A DNA stretch of 64,000 nt from Rickettsia endosymbiont of Lasioglossum villosulum (GTDB lineage Bacteria; Pseudomonadota; Alphaproteobacteria; Rickettsiales; Rickettsiaceae), in assembly GCF_964026455.1 (NCBI RefSeq), contig NZ_OZ032152.1, forward strand, positions 620,001-684,000. Reading direction: 5' to 3'. The notes beneath the pieces are model-generated. The model ran no database searches. It was not told the origin of the DNA and saw only the letters and a program-made list of their open reading frames with translations. Within the stretch, counting starts at the first letter, position 1, and each line of letters opens with the position of its first letter. A program made the translations under genes and the position numbers. Of this stretch, positions 18,021-28,781 are shown piece by piece.

Positions 18021-18050
18021 AGCAATCTAATTAAAATTTTTTAGATTGCT
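18021..18050. terminator. bidirectional terminator between convergent genes
   Basis: AGCAATCTAA and TTAGATTGCT form a 10-bp stem with A- and T-rich flanks, between the ankyrin gene and the convergent gene ending at 18089. Longer arms AATCTATATT/AATATAGATT surround it. Confidence 0.55.
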
Positions 18051-18088
18051 ACCTTGCTTGAATTGTTTGCAATATAGATTTTTAAAGA

Positions 18089-18700
18089 CTAAGTCGCAGG
18101 TGCTACATCGCCTCCCATAGTTTCAACATTTTCTTCTTCATAAATAGTAGCTGTAGTATGTTGACGCTCAGAAGCAAGTTGTTGATTAGAGCCTGCGTAT
18201 TCTTTCAAATAACTTTTTATTTCTTCATTGCTGAGTAATTTCACAGCATTAGTCATGTTATATTTATCTATAAACTCTTTCGGCATAGTTTCTTTAAGAG
18301 CTTCAGAAGCGTTATCTAATAAATAAGATGATAAAAAATCTAATATTTTATTACCTTTTTTAAATGACAAAAAACTTAATATAGATTTATTAACACTTTC
18401 AGTTAGTAAACAAGTAACAATAATGCCATAATCATTTAATTTTTTGCACCATTCTTGAGTTTCGTTTATACCAAGATTTGGTTCTTTTATATGTGCTTTG
18501 GCAAATTTTACAGTTTGTAAAGCATATAATATTTGATTATATGTTTCGTCCATGGAAAATTTGGTTGGAGCTATTTTATAAGCTGATTTAACTTCTGATC
18601 TAACTTTTAATTCTTCTGCCAATTCTTTTATGTCATTAATAACAGGGTTTTGAGTATAGGAATTAAGACTAAGTATACTTGCTGAAAGTTTGCTTTTCAT
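18089..18700 (-). CDS. unknown protein with C-terminal GGDV
   Basis: 203 residues, ATG 18700, TAGGTAG upstream as ribosome site. Not recognised. Predicted mostly helical and soluble; one moderately hydrophobic stretch near 120-140 (SILSFLSFKKGNKILDFLSS) is too polar for a membrane segment. It ends VETMGGDVAPAT, sharing GGD near the C-terminus with the ankyrin protein at 35809 and the split protein at 11885. A TTAATTTTTATTAA motif is 45 bases upstream. Confidence 0.6.
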   Translation of the reverse strand: MKSKLSASILSLNSYTQNPVINDIKELAEELKVRSEVKSAYKIAPTKFSMDETYNQILYALQTVKFAKAHIKEPNLGINETQEWCKKLNDYGIIVTCLLTESVNKSILSFLSFKKGNKILDFLSSYLLDNASEALKETMPKEFIDKYNMTNAVKLLSNEEIKSYLKEYAGSNQQLASERQHTTATIYEEENVETMGGDVAPAT

Positions 18701-18846
18701 AACACTACCTATTAATAAGTTTTTAACATATTATTAATTACACATTAATTTTTATTAATAAATAAGTATTTTGTTTGGAAGATAAAATTATTATACCAGA
18801 TGTGATAAATATAACGCATTAACATACTCGTTTATCAATTTTTCAT

Positions 18847-21027
18847 TTATTCGTGGTATATTTCTAAGTGATGACCATTAATAAATATTTCAGCTTCTTT
18901 ATGATTAGCTTCATGATCAAAATTTATTAATAACTCTTTTCCTGAGTTTTCATAAATTTCACTTGCTAATAACCTTTTATCAGCTCTAACCTTGATTTCA
19001 ATAGCCTTTTCTTCAATAAATTTTACTCCATTTATACCATATTGATGATGTATTATTCCTTTCTCCATTGCTTTCTCAAAACGAGGCAATAAAGAACCAA
19101 TTGATTTCTTCACTTTATCATCAATAATACTATAACAATCTTGTCCTTTATATTTACCAATATAAGTAGCTTCGGTACTTTTAACCTGACCTTTTCCTGG
19201 AATATTCCATGAAGTGGTATAATGAGTAATTTTCTGACTTAATATATGAAGCTGTTGTTCTTTTTTATCCTGATAATATTGATGAATTTTCTTAGCATCA
19301 TATTGTGCAAGTAAACAATCTAAATCATCTATTTTTGTAGCTTCTTCAGAATCACCTATAAAGATTTCTTCTTGTTTTTCTTTACTTAATTGATTTGCAT
19401 ATTTCTTAGCTTTTTCTAGATCACTATTAAGTAAAGCAGCATTTATCCCAATTTCTAAAGTTTCTTCATTTTGGGGATGGAACTCTAAAACCTTTTCAAC
19501 ATTTTGTAAAACTTTTTGAACGTTTTTAGAAACTAGCTCACTTTTATCTTCTGCCATTAAAGAAGTATTGGCAGCATTAAGAACTTCGACTTTTTCTTCT
19601 TTTTTTAATTCCTCTGCATCATAAATTATAGAATCTGGATCAAGATAGCTTCTTAAGAGCGATAAATTTAACTTCTTACACTTCTCTATTTCATTTTCTG
19701 GAACTGTGTTTAATATGTTGCGAGCTATGTCAAATTGTTCTGTGTAAATAGCTACCGAGAGGGCTAATAATTTATCAATATCAGAATTTTTTTTGATTAT
19801 TGTATTTAAATCTTTTGTAAAACGTGTTTTTTTACTAATTTTTTGATCAATTGAAAGAGAATTATATTTAGCACTATATTTATAAAGATCAAACATTTGA
19901 GTATGCTGAGGTTGTAAATCAGAGCGGTTAATATTCTCTAATTGGGAAGTAGTAATATTTGTTAGATTTTTGCCTAATTTTAGTAGATCTTTAAGACCAG
20001 ATTCCGGCATTTGATTTAATAATGCTTCTATACTATCATCAGCATCATAATAACTATAAATACCCCATAAATTATAATTAATAGTTTGTATAATATATTT
20101 ATCTGTAGCTGGTAATTTGTCTAAAGCATTCTTATAGCACTCTACAGCATATTCTCTCTGTCCATTTCTATGATTAAGATAACCTAATTTATAGTAACAC
20201 CAACCTATATCTTGGTTTTTTGGTTTATCATCTATAGTCATATTATAAAGTGCTGCTGTAAGCAATTCTTCAGCTTCATTTGAATGTTTATTATTAATTA
20301 GTATATCTGTAGATTCTGCTGTAATATTAAAATAATGCTTTAAGTGAGAGGTTAGATCTATGATAGTTTTAATTTGATGTTCAACAGACATAAACTTGTT
20401 TACTAATTCAAACAAAATAGTCGTATATTTTTTATGATTAACATATTCTTGTTGAGAGAATATCGAATCTAAATTTGTTCTTGCATTTGAAAATATATCG
20501 GTAAATAATTTTTCTGCTACTTCATAGTGATTATTCTCTATGGTACACTCTAACGCCATTTTCATTATTTCAAGCTGTGAGAAAATACTTTCTATAGAAT
20601 TATCCGCTTCAGTTTTTGCACTTTTAGAAAATTTTTCAGCATAGGCAACATTATTTACTAAAAAGGTAACGTCTCCATTAGATTTTTGCTCAGGATGATA
20701 TTTTCTTAACACTTCCTTTAGTGCTTTATGTTCTTGAATATTTTTATATTCATAATTATTAAATAAAATTTTTAACACAAAAAATTTCATATTCTTATTT
20801 GTATTAATAGGAATTTTTTTTACTGCTGAACTGTTACCACTTAAAAAATTCAAAATATTTATTATTATCTCTGCTCCAGCTTCTATAGAACCTTTCATAT
20901 TTGAAAGTTTTGACCATGCATTATCTTGTAAAATTATAGGAAGAGCCGGTACAAATTTTAGTACCTTATCTTTATCCAGGGCTGTAAAATTAAATTTTAA
21001 TTCAGTAGGAGATTTAGACTTTTTCAT
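18847..21027 (-). CDS. large TPR-containing protein with unknown C-terminal domain
   Basis: 726 residues, no signal peptide. Residues 130-350 and 440-600 are helical repeats; the clearest TPR is GWCYYKLGYLNHRNGQREYA with VECYKNALDKLP after it. At 101-125, LKEVLRKYHPEQKSNG and VAYAEKF resemble helices II-III of a J domain, with HPE in place of HPD, so any Hsp70-stimulating role is doubtful. The last 130 residues (YIGKYKGQDCYSIIDDKV to the end) form a separate domain I do not recognise. Such proteins in Rickettsiales are often thought to contact host factors; that is inference. Confidence 0.7.
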   Translation of the reverse strand: MKKSKSPTELKFNFTALDKDKVLKFVPALPIILQDNAWSKLSNMKGSIEAGAEIIINILNFLSGNSSAVKKIPINTNKNMKFFVLKILFNNYEYKNIQEHKALKEVLRKYHPEQKSNGDVTFLVNNVAYAEKFSKSAKTEADNSIESIFSQLEIMKMALECTIENNHYEVAEKLFTDIFSNARTNLDSIFSQQEYVNHKKYTTILFELVNKFMSVEHQIKTIIDLTSHLKHYFNITAESTDILINNKHSNEAEELLTAALYNMTIDDKPKNQDIGWCYYKLGYLNHRNGQREYAVECYKNALDKLPATDKYIIQTINYNLWGIYSYYDADDSIEALLNQMPESGLKDLLKLGKNLTNITTSQLENINRSDLQPQHTQMFDLYKYSAKYNSLSIDQKISKKTRFTKDLNTIIKKNSDIDKLLALSVAIYTEQFDIARNILNTVPENEIEKCKKLNLSLLRSYLDPDSIIYDAEELKKEEKVEVLNAANTSLMAEDKSELVSKNVQKVLQNVEKVLEFHPQNEETLEIGINAALLNSDLEKAKKYANQLSKEKQEEIFIGDSEEATKIDDLDCLLAQYDAKKIHQYYQDKKEQQLHILSQKITHYTTSWNIPGKGQVKSTEATYIGKYKGQDCYSIIDDKVKKSIGSLLPRFEKAMEKGIIHHQYGINGVKFIEEKAIEIKVRADKRLLASEIYENSGKELLINFDHEANHKEAEIFINGHHLEIYHE

Positions 21028-21159
21028 AATAAATACTTAATACAAATTAGGTATAAATTATAAAATAAATTTAATAAATTGTAAAGCAAATATTAATTTT
21101 TTAAATAGGAATTAATTAGATAACAGAAAAACTAGGGTGGTAATTTTTTAGTGTTATGT

Positions 21160-21692
21160 TGTAGCGATGATATTACGTGGATCGTTTGTTATTCCGGCTT
21201 AAGGCTTGCTTGTGTGGATCGGAAAACGCCTTGGATGTCATTCCCGCGGAGGCGGGAATTCAGGGTAAAGCGAGATACCTAAGCTTTTAGTTTTAAAAAC
21301 TTGTTTTATTTATGTTTTTTTATTACTGGATTCCCGCCTACGCGGGAATGACATGACCCCGTGAACAAGCCACGGGAGGCATTGTTGCGTGGATCGAAAA
21401 ACGCCCTTGGTGTCATCCCGTGGCTTGTCCACGGGATCCAGAAAATAATAAAAAATACTAATAATATTAGCATTTTTTACTGGATTGCTTCGTCGTCTAT
21501 GACTAGCATTGTTGCGTGGATGCCAAGTCGTCATTGCGAGCGGTCGAAGACCGCGTGGCAATCTCAGGAAATAATGATGAGATTGCTTCGTCAAAACTTA
21601 AAGTTTTTCCTCGCAATGACGAGAAAATGATCTACGCAACAATGCCTCTATGACTCCTCGCAATGACAGGAAAACGATTTACGCAGACATTG
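21160..21692. repeat. cluster of palindromic elements upstream of the groEL stop
   Basis: Non-coding stretch 21028-21703. Elements: 21236-21353 (TGTCATTCCCGC ends), 21411-21438 (GTCATCCCGTGG / CCACGGGATC hairpin), 21529-21621 (CGTCATTGCGAG ends), joined by TTGTTGCGTGGATC / GATCTACGCAACAA arms that pair over longer distances. No gene is visible here. Confidence 0.85.
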
Positions 21693-21703
21693 ACACTGAG
21701 GCG

Positions 21704-23670
<1,967 letters not shown>

Positions 23671-23741
23671 TTTAACCTCCAAATTATATAAATATTTTAA
23701 ATGTACATACTATATATATTTATATATTTTATTTTCATTAG

Positions 23742-23747
23742 TTCAAG
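23742..23747 (-). promoter_or_regulatory. possible sigma32 -35 box of groESL
   Basis: Minus-strand CTTGAA, 72 bases before groES; downstream DNA is purely A/T so the -10 cannot be fixed. Weak evidence. Confidence 0.3.
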
Positions 23748-23932
23748 AGTAAAAATAAAAATTTTTTAGTTACTGATTTAAGGCTAAAATTTATTTGCTT
23801 AATTACTTGAGATTTAATATTGCAAGTAATTTTTAATTAATTATAATACACTTCTCAACCTTTAGTCTTTAATTGGTTGAATTAAGCAAAAGCTTATAAT
23901 CTTTATAATAAGATAAATAATAATTTTATTTT

Positions 23933-23969
23933 GAAATCGGGCGAGGAAATGACCTCAAACCTTGATTTC
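23933..23969 (+). other. leader hairpin upstream of the alarmone synthetase gene
   Basis: GAAATC/GATTTC outer arms with GAGG/CCTC inner arms. One of few GC-containing spots in the AT-rich 23671-24038 gap. It might be a leader structure; nothing proves a function. Confidence 0.3.
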
Positions 23970-24038
23970 TACAACTTTTCTTTATAATAGCAATTATAAA
24001 AATTGATTTGCTACTGCTAATAAATTAAGGAGGTATTG

Positions 24039-24461
24039 TTGTTTCAAAAAGTTATTAAACATTTAAGTCATAATTTATCTAAACATGATATTACCGCTAA
24101 AATAACAGGTAGAATTAAACATCCCGTATCAATTTTATATAAATTGTATTGTAAGGGGATAAAAATAGAACAATTAACTGATATCTTCGCAATTAGGATA
24201 GTGGTATTAGATGAAGAAAAATGCTATAAAACTTTAAAAATAGTACATAATTTATATGAGTATGAAAAAGATAAGCTAAAAAATTATATTGATAATCCTA
24301 AACCAAATGGTTACCAATCTTTACATACTGTTATTATAACTGAAGATCAATATAGAATAGAAATACAGATACGCGATGAAAATATGCATTATCATGCCGA
24401 AAGCGGTGGAGCAGCACATTGGAGGTATAAAAGCGATTTAATTAACGCATTAAAATTTTAA
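24039..24461 (+). CDS. stand-alone (p)ppGpp synthetase domain (RelA/SpoT-like)
   Basis: 140 residues covering only the synthetase domain: GRIKHPVSILYKL (ATP-binding GRxK), TDIFAIRIVV, NPKPNGYQSLHTVII (GTP-binding loop), IEIQIRDENMHYHAE with the catalytic Glu of the EIQIR motif, and GAAHWRYK. No HD hydrolase, TGS or ACT domain. All catalytic positions look intact. A perfect AAGGAGG at 24027-24033 precedes two tandem TTG codons; the second (24039) has better spacing, the first (24036) is possible. It faces a hydrolase-only gene at 24569. Rickettsia genomes are known for several split spoT-like pieces. Confidence 0.85.
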   Translation: MFQKVIKHLSHNLSKHDITAKITGRIKHPVSILYKLYCKGIKIEQLTDIFAIRIVVLDEEKCYKTLKIVHNLYEYEKDKLKNYIDNPKPNGYQSLHTVIITEDQYRIEIQIRDENMHYHAESGGAAHWRYKSDLINALKF

Positions 24462-24568
24462 CTCGTTATTTAAATTCATTTTGAGAATCTAAAATAGAGT
24501 TTTTAAAATTTGTTGTATTAAGTAAGTCATTTTGTTCACCTTTTGAAGGGAAATTTTGTTCTATAAAA

Positions 24569-25183
24569 TTAACACACATTTAATAATTGCTGCTCTATTG
24601 TTCTTATCTCAAGATATGCAGCTATAAGTAAAAAGCTTTCTATAGTTTCTTTGACTGTTTTTAAAGCTTTGTCAGGAGACTTAGCATTTATGGTTTGTAA
24701 ATTATGTAGACGATCAAATACTTTGATAAGTGCTATATCATATTTTTTTTCTTGAATTAATAAATTTAACATTTCACCGGAGCTTATTTTTCCATGCGGT
24801 TTAATTCTTGTTAAGTGTTCTACATTATCTGCAATATCTTTATCAAAAATTTTGCTAATATCCTCATGTGTTAAATGAGTATCTTCTATTGTGTCATGAA
24901 GCAGAGCAACGATTATCATATAAGATTTATAAAGCTTTGGTGCTTCATGAGCTGCAAATTCAGCTAACATTATTGCTACTTCTATTGGATGGGTATAATA
25001 AGGCTCGCCTGATTGACGCATTTGTCCCTCATGATACTTATGAGCATAGTAAAGTCCTTTTTCGATTTCTTTAATATCTATAGGATTTTTTGTTGTGATG
25101 TTTAATTCTTGAATTTTATCAATTAGTTTCTTGCCATAATCGCAAGCTTCAAATTTATTCTGCCAAATGTCAATATCTTCCAT
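24569..25183 (-). CDS. stand-alone (p)ppGpp hydrolase, HD domain (SpoT-like)
   Basis: 204 residues with the SpoT hydrolase fold: AHKYHEGQMRQSGEPYYTHP (metal His), VALLHDTIEDT (HD motif plus ED), and KVFDRLHNLQTI with the conserved D-R-L-H-N. Long HD proteins of this type use Mn2+ to remove pyrophosphate from ppGpp. No synthetase domain follows; that activity is encoded separately and convergently at 24039. ATG 25183 is the first start. The pair could balance alarmone level, or be decayed pieces of once bifunctional proteins. Confidence 0.87.
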   Translation of the reverse strand: MEDIDIWQNKFEACDYGKKLIDKIQELNITTKNPIDIKEIEKGLYYAHKYHEGQMRQSGEPYYTHPIEVAIMLAEFAAHEAPKLYKSYMIIVALLHDTIEDTHLTHEDISKIFDKDIADNVEHLTRIKPHGKISSGEMLNLLIQEKKYDIALIKVFDRLHNLQTINAKSPDKALKTVKETIESFLLIAAYLEIRTIEQQLLNVC

Positions 25184-25707
25184 AACTCTAATAACTTATT
25201 ATAATTTTAATCTTTAATGTATACCTACTTAAATTACTATATTTTTTTAGGAAAATTAATAGTATTTTAAAAAGATATTATCTTTTGTATCAAAAAATTT
25301 TATTTTTGGGTAAAGATAGCGATATAATTTACATTTAGGCATGATTTTATTTAAATAATAACTTATCATTAAATCTTATACTGCTATTTCTTTTCTAGAT
25401 TTTCTACTAAAGATATTTTTACCGGTAGGTGTGATTTTTTTACATTGCAAAATAACAATTTAATTAATTTTTATTAACGTAATAAATAGTATATATGCAT
25501 TCAATATTTACTGCTAATTTCAATAAAATATAAACCTAATTAATAAATCTTAATTTTCTATAATATAATTTCTTATAATTTTTTCAATTATTTAGTTTAT
25601 AATTTCTTGTTTAGCATCAAAAACTCTAGTAATCATATAATTATAAAGATAGTTTTGTTATTCAATCTATCTTTAATTTCAAATTAATAAATTATATGGA
25701 GGTTATT
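25184..25707. other. AT-rich intergenic region with 5' leader hairpin
   Basis: No gene. A TTAATTTTTATTAA motif lies at 25464-25477. TAAAGATAG at 25644 and CTATCTTTA ending 25675 form a 9-bp stem about 24 bases before the GGAGG that serves the chitinase reading frame, so it would lie in the mRNA leader. Confidence 0.4.
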
Positions 25708-25923
25708 ATGCCATTACATTATATGATTACGGCAAAATAGGGAAAAGACCAAGCTGAGTGGTTTATTCCTTTAGATATTACAATTAGAAATAATACAGAT
25801 AAGGATGTAAATTCTCCTACAATAAGTTTTGATGTTAGTAAAATAGCAAATATAAGTGGTGAAGTTAGAGCGTATACGGGTTTTGCTCAACAAACATTTA
25901 CCGGACCTGTAATTAAAGGAAGT
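25708..25923 (+). pseudogene. 5' part of the chitinase gene, with amber codon 11
   Basis: ATG 25708 has a textbook GGAGG 6 bases upstream. It encodes MPLHYMITAK, then TAG at 25738-25740, and the same frame continues open (GKDQAEWFIPLDITIRNNT...) without break into the chitinase at 25924. The segment looks like a beta-sandwich carbohydrate-binding module. Thus the full gene had about 561 codons and now carries one in-frame nonsense codon, unless it is read through. Confidence 0.65.
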
Positions 25924-27393
25924 TTGTCAGAGCATATGGCACTATTAAAAGCTAAAAGTTCTACAACTTTAACTTTTGGTGTTAATTTTTCTAGTACTTC
26001 TATTTATCCTACATTACCTACTGATTTTACCTTTAATGGTGAGCCTATTGTAATACCTGATGATCATACTCCTCCAACTAAAGTAGAAGATATAGTAACA
26101 GCTGCTTCTGGTCCTACAAGTTTCTCTTTAAACTGGACTCCAAGTATAGATGAAGAAACAGGTGTTGATAAATATATAGTAAAATATAGAGCAACTAATG
26201 AAACAACGGATCATGAAGCAAGTACCACAACTAACAGTATATCTTTAAAGAATTTAGCTGCTAATACAAAATATCAAGTTAATATTTCAGCAGTTGACTT
26301 TGCGGGTAATGCTTCTGCTTCTAGTGCATATTATGCTTCTACAGATGAAGCTTTAAAAGGTCCTGCAAAATGGAATACTGGTAATTGGATTAAAGGTTCT
26401 CCTTTTGTTGATTCAACTGCTTGGCCAACTCCTCCTATTGATAAATGGGCTGCAGAATATAATTTAAAAGGTTATTTCTTAGGATTTATTACAGCTCATT
26501 ATGATACTGCTAGTGGAAGCCATAAAGCTTGCTGGGGCGGTAATTTAAAGATGTATGATGGGATTGATAATCAAGAATATGATGGTGACGTAACAATCTC
26601 TAACTATTACAAAACATATATTAATGGTATTAGAAAAAATGGCGGTGATGTAATTTTATCTTTTGGTGGTGCATCAAATGAACCAATAGAAGCTCCAATA
26701 TCAGACGTTAAGAAAATTGTTGATATTTATTTAAAAGCTATTACAAATTATGGGTTAACTTTAATTGATTTTGACTTTGAAGGTGGTTTCTTAGGTCATA
26801 CAGATGCTTTAGATAGACATATTGCAGCCATAACCGAAGTAATTAAAGCAAAACCTGATATAAAAATTTCTTATACCTTACCTGTAGACGGGGCTCCTGG
26901 CTTAATGGGCTTTAATGGAAACGGTACCACATTCCTTAAAAAATTACATGATGCAGGTATCACACCATCGCTTGTTAACGGTATGTCTATGGAATTTGGT
27001 CAAGGTTCAAATGCTAATCTGTTTGAGTGTGCTAGACTTTCTCTTGAAGGTGATGCTGCTAACGATACAGATGGTAGCAAAAAAGGTGCAATCAAACAGC
27101 TTTCAGAAATTTGGACAAACTTAACTCCAAAAGAACTTTATGCAATGACTGGTCTATGTACTATGTTTGGCAAACACCTAAATGGAAAAGTCAATACTGT
27201 TGCAGATCAAAGAGAAATCAATAAATATTTTGTTGGTGATAAAGGTCTTGGAAATGTCAGCGGTTGGGATGCTTCAATAGATAGTGATCCTGCAAAAGGT
27301 GGCGGTGGTTATAATGTTGGTGATTATAGTAAAGCTGTTGCTGACTATAATCCTGAATTATTAGGAAGTCATGTTGTTACAGACGCTCACTAA
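25924..27393 (+). CDS. GH18 chitinase with fibronectin type III domain
   Basis: 489 residues from a TTG with AAGGA at 25916-25920; the true gene start was probably 25708 (see amber codon there). Residues 50-140 are a fibronectin type III domain (FSLNWTPSIDEETGVDKYIV, NLAANTKYQVNISAVD). Residues 150-470 are a glycoside hydrolase 18 barrel: VILSFGGA, then LTLIDFDFEGG with the catalytic Glu at 286 and the two preceding Asp of DxxDxDxE (first Asp replaced). Such enzymes cut chitin beta-1,4 links; in an arthropod symbiont the target could be tick or insect chitin. No signal peptide is visible. Followed by two terminators. Confidence 0.85.
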   Translation: MSEHMALLKAKSSTTLTFGVNFSSTSIYPTLPTDFTFNGEPIVIPDDHTPPTKVEDIVTAASGPTSFSLNWTPSIDEETGVDKYIVKYRATNETTDHEASTTTNSISLKNLAANTKYQVNISAVDFAGNASASSAYYASTDEALKGPAKWNTGNWIKGSPFVDSTAWPTPPIDKWAAEYNLKGYFLGFITAHYDTASGSHKACWGGNLKMYDGIDNQEYDGDVTISNYYKTYINGIRKNGGDVILSFGGASNEPIEAPISDVKKIVDIYLKAITNYGLTLIDFDFEGGFLGHTDALDRHIAAITEVIKAKPDIKISYTLPVDGAPGLMGFNGNGTTFLKKLHDAGITPSLVNGMSMEFGQGSNANLFECARLSLEGDAANDTDGSKKGAIKQLSEIWTNLTPKELYAMTGLCTMFGKHLNGKVNTVADQREINKYFVGDKGLGNVSGWDASIDSDPAKGGGGYNVGDYSKAVADYNPELLGSHVVTDAH

Positions 27394-27475
27394 ACCTTAA
27401 AATAATACAGTTGGTTAACTTAAACTTGCTTACAATTTAAGCTTTTGCATGCAAATCTAACTTAATTAGCTAGCC

Positions 27476-27517
27476 GTAATGCCTTAAATCTTAAGGCATT
27501 ACTTCCCCTCCTTTTTT
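27476..27517 (+). terminator. strong terminator after chitinase
   Basis: Perfect 12-bp stem GTAATGCCTTAA/TTAAGGCATTAC with a 3-base loop, then a T7 run at 27512-27518 region. Confidence 0.8.
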
Positions 27518-27556
27518 TCAGAGATAGTAATCCTTACTATTTCTGAAAGTTTTTTT
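27516..27556 (+). terminator. second, tandem terminator
   Basis: TTTCAGAGATAGTAA and TTACTATTTCTGAAAG form a 15-bp stem around TCC, followed by T7. Two strong terminators in a row suggest a highly expressed or tightly insulated unit. The rest of 27557-27909 is AT-rich; TTAACTTTTATTAA at 27671-27684 is the only motif I see. Confidence 0.75.
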
Positions 27557-27909
27557 CAAATAACAAGTATACTTTTTTCAAAATTAATATTTCATATTTT
27601 CTTTAAAAGAAGATTATAATATGTAGATATCTTCTATGTTGTATTTTTAACAATACATATTACAACTAAATTAACTTTTATTAATATTTAGACCATACAT
27701 TTTCTCATCAATAATCCTAGTGCTTTAGTAAAATTTATAAAATAATTAACTAATCTTAACTAATTATTTATAATACTATAATATGTATTTCCTTGAATAA
27801 TGGAGAAACCTCAGTAACTATTTTATTCATAAAAATAAATTTAAATTAAGTTTATTTTTATATAAATGCTAATTTATATAAATTTTTTAATTCAAATAAA
27901 GGTTAATTT

Positions 27910-28245
27910 ATGTCGAAAAAGAAAGAGATTGATAATGATAATCTAGAAACACAAACAAATGAAACAGCTGAGGCTGCTAATGTTGGTTCAAATGAAAGTG
28001 AATCAAGTCGTGCTTCTACGCCAATAAGCCCTGAAACAATGGCAATCATCAGCAAAGAGTTAGAATCATTAACAAATGTTGAGAAAGGTGATGGTGAGCC
28101 TGAAGCTGAAGAGTCTTCTGATTTACCTAAAGATGCTTCTATGGTGATTTCATCTGAAACTGGTGAGGCAGTAAGTAATTTACAAGACTCTGATGAAGTT
28201 GATGCATTGGGTGACGTAGTACGCAGTACTGAAATTGCAGAATAA
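27910..28245 (+). CDS. unknown small, highly acidic protein
   Basis: 111 residues, ATG preceded by AAAGG. Very acidic (many E and D, few aromatics) after a basic start MSKKKEIDND; likely disordered. No signal peptide, no known motif. Contains repeated ES/SE-rich stretches (NVGSNESESSRASTPISPE). It ends DALGDVVRSTEIAE. A 5' region of more than 200 bases without other genes suggests its own promoter. Confidence 0.6.
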   Translation: MSKKKEIDNDNLETQTNETAEAANVGSNESESSRASTPISPETMAIISKELESLTNVEKGDGEPEAEESSDLPKDASMVISSETGEAVSNLQDSDEVDALGDVVRSTEIAE

Positions 28246-28266
28246 TTGAAGTCTTATATGTGATTT

Positions 28267-28379
28267 GTCATTGCGAGGAAAATTACGAAGTAATTGACGA
28301 AGCAAGGAGGTATAAAAAATACTAACTTATAGCATTTTTTAACTAGATTGCCACGCTCATTTCATTCGCTAGCAATGAC
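28267..28379. repeat. Rickettsia palindromic element, CGTCATTGCGAG type
   Basis: GTCATTGCGAGGA at 28267 and AGCAATGAC ending 28379, with GAAGCAA/ATTGCC inner arms. More repeat remnants (ATCCACG..., CATGCAACAATG) follow to about 28470. Confidence 0.75.
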
Positions 28380-28511
28380 TAATTGGTATCCACGTAATAA
28401 TACCATCACGGGGTGATAACAATAAAATCGAGCCATGCAACAATGTCCTTTAATTCTTGCAATGACTATTTCGCTATACTCAATCATAATAAAATTTAAA
28501 AATACCAAATT

Positions 28512-28712
28512 ATGTCAAAATATGTTTCTAACAAATATAATATTAAAGAAAAACAGGATGATGAAAATATATTGGGTCAATTGAAAGATTTAGAAGAAGA
28601 AATAAATGAAAAATATGAAGTTAATATAGTGGGTGATATTTCCTTACCCCTATCAATAAACTTCCTTTCTTTGAAAAGTAGTATTTCATACTCCTTTCCA
28701 AAGAAGCTTTAA
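28512..28712 (+). CDS. small unknown ORF
   Basis: 66 residues from ATG 28512 (MSKYVSNKYNIKEKQDDENI), with a coiled-coil-like middle (QLKDLEEEINEKYEV). The last 25 codons lie in a weak palindrome (CTTTCTTTG...CAAAGAAG), so the C-terminus may not be original. No clear ribosome site. Could be a gene remnant. Confidence 0.35.
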   Translation: MSKYVSNKYNIKEKQDDENILGQLKDLEEEINEKYEVNIVGDISLPLSINFLSLKSSISYSFPKKL

Positions 28713-28719
28713 ATGATGG

Positions 28720-28755
28720 GTATACAAGGTGAAAAGCGGTTTCCACCTTGTATAC
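28720..28755. terminator. 36-nt hairpin, bidirectional terminator
   Basis: GTATACAAGGTGAAAA pairs with TTTCCACCTTGTATAC around GCGG, flanked by AATTTT. It separates the 28512 ORF from the convergent YdcF-like gene. The minus-strand form has the same length and CCGC loop as the hairpin at 63937. Confidence 0.75.
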
Positions 28756-28781
28756 AATTTTAATTTATATATTTTATTAGT

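Noticed and set aside
21310..21630. Two overlapping ORFs on opposite strands upstream of the groEL stop
   Set aside because: Both are translations of the palindromic-element cluster.
23671..23682. Longer groES start (MEVK before MSFK)
   Set aside because: It would include the GGAGG ribosome site that serves the ATG at 23670.
25184..25707. Search for tRNA or small RNA genes in this and other long gaps
   Set aside because: No cloverleaf with TTCRA arm or other known RNA pattern was found by eye; the DNA is simply AT-rich.
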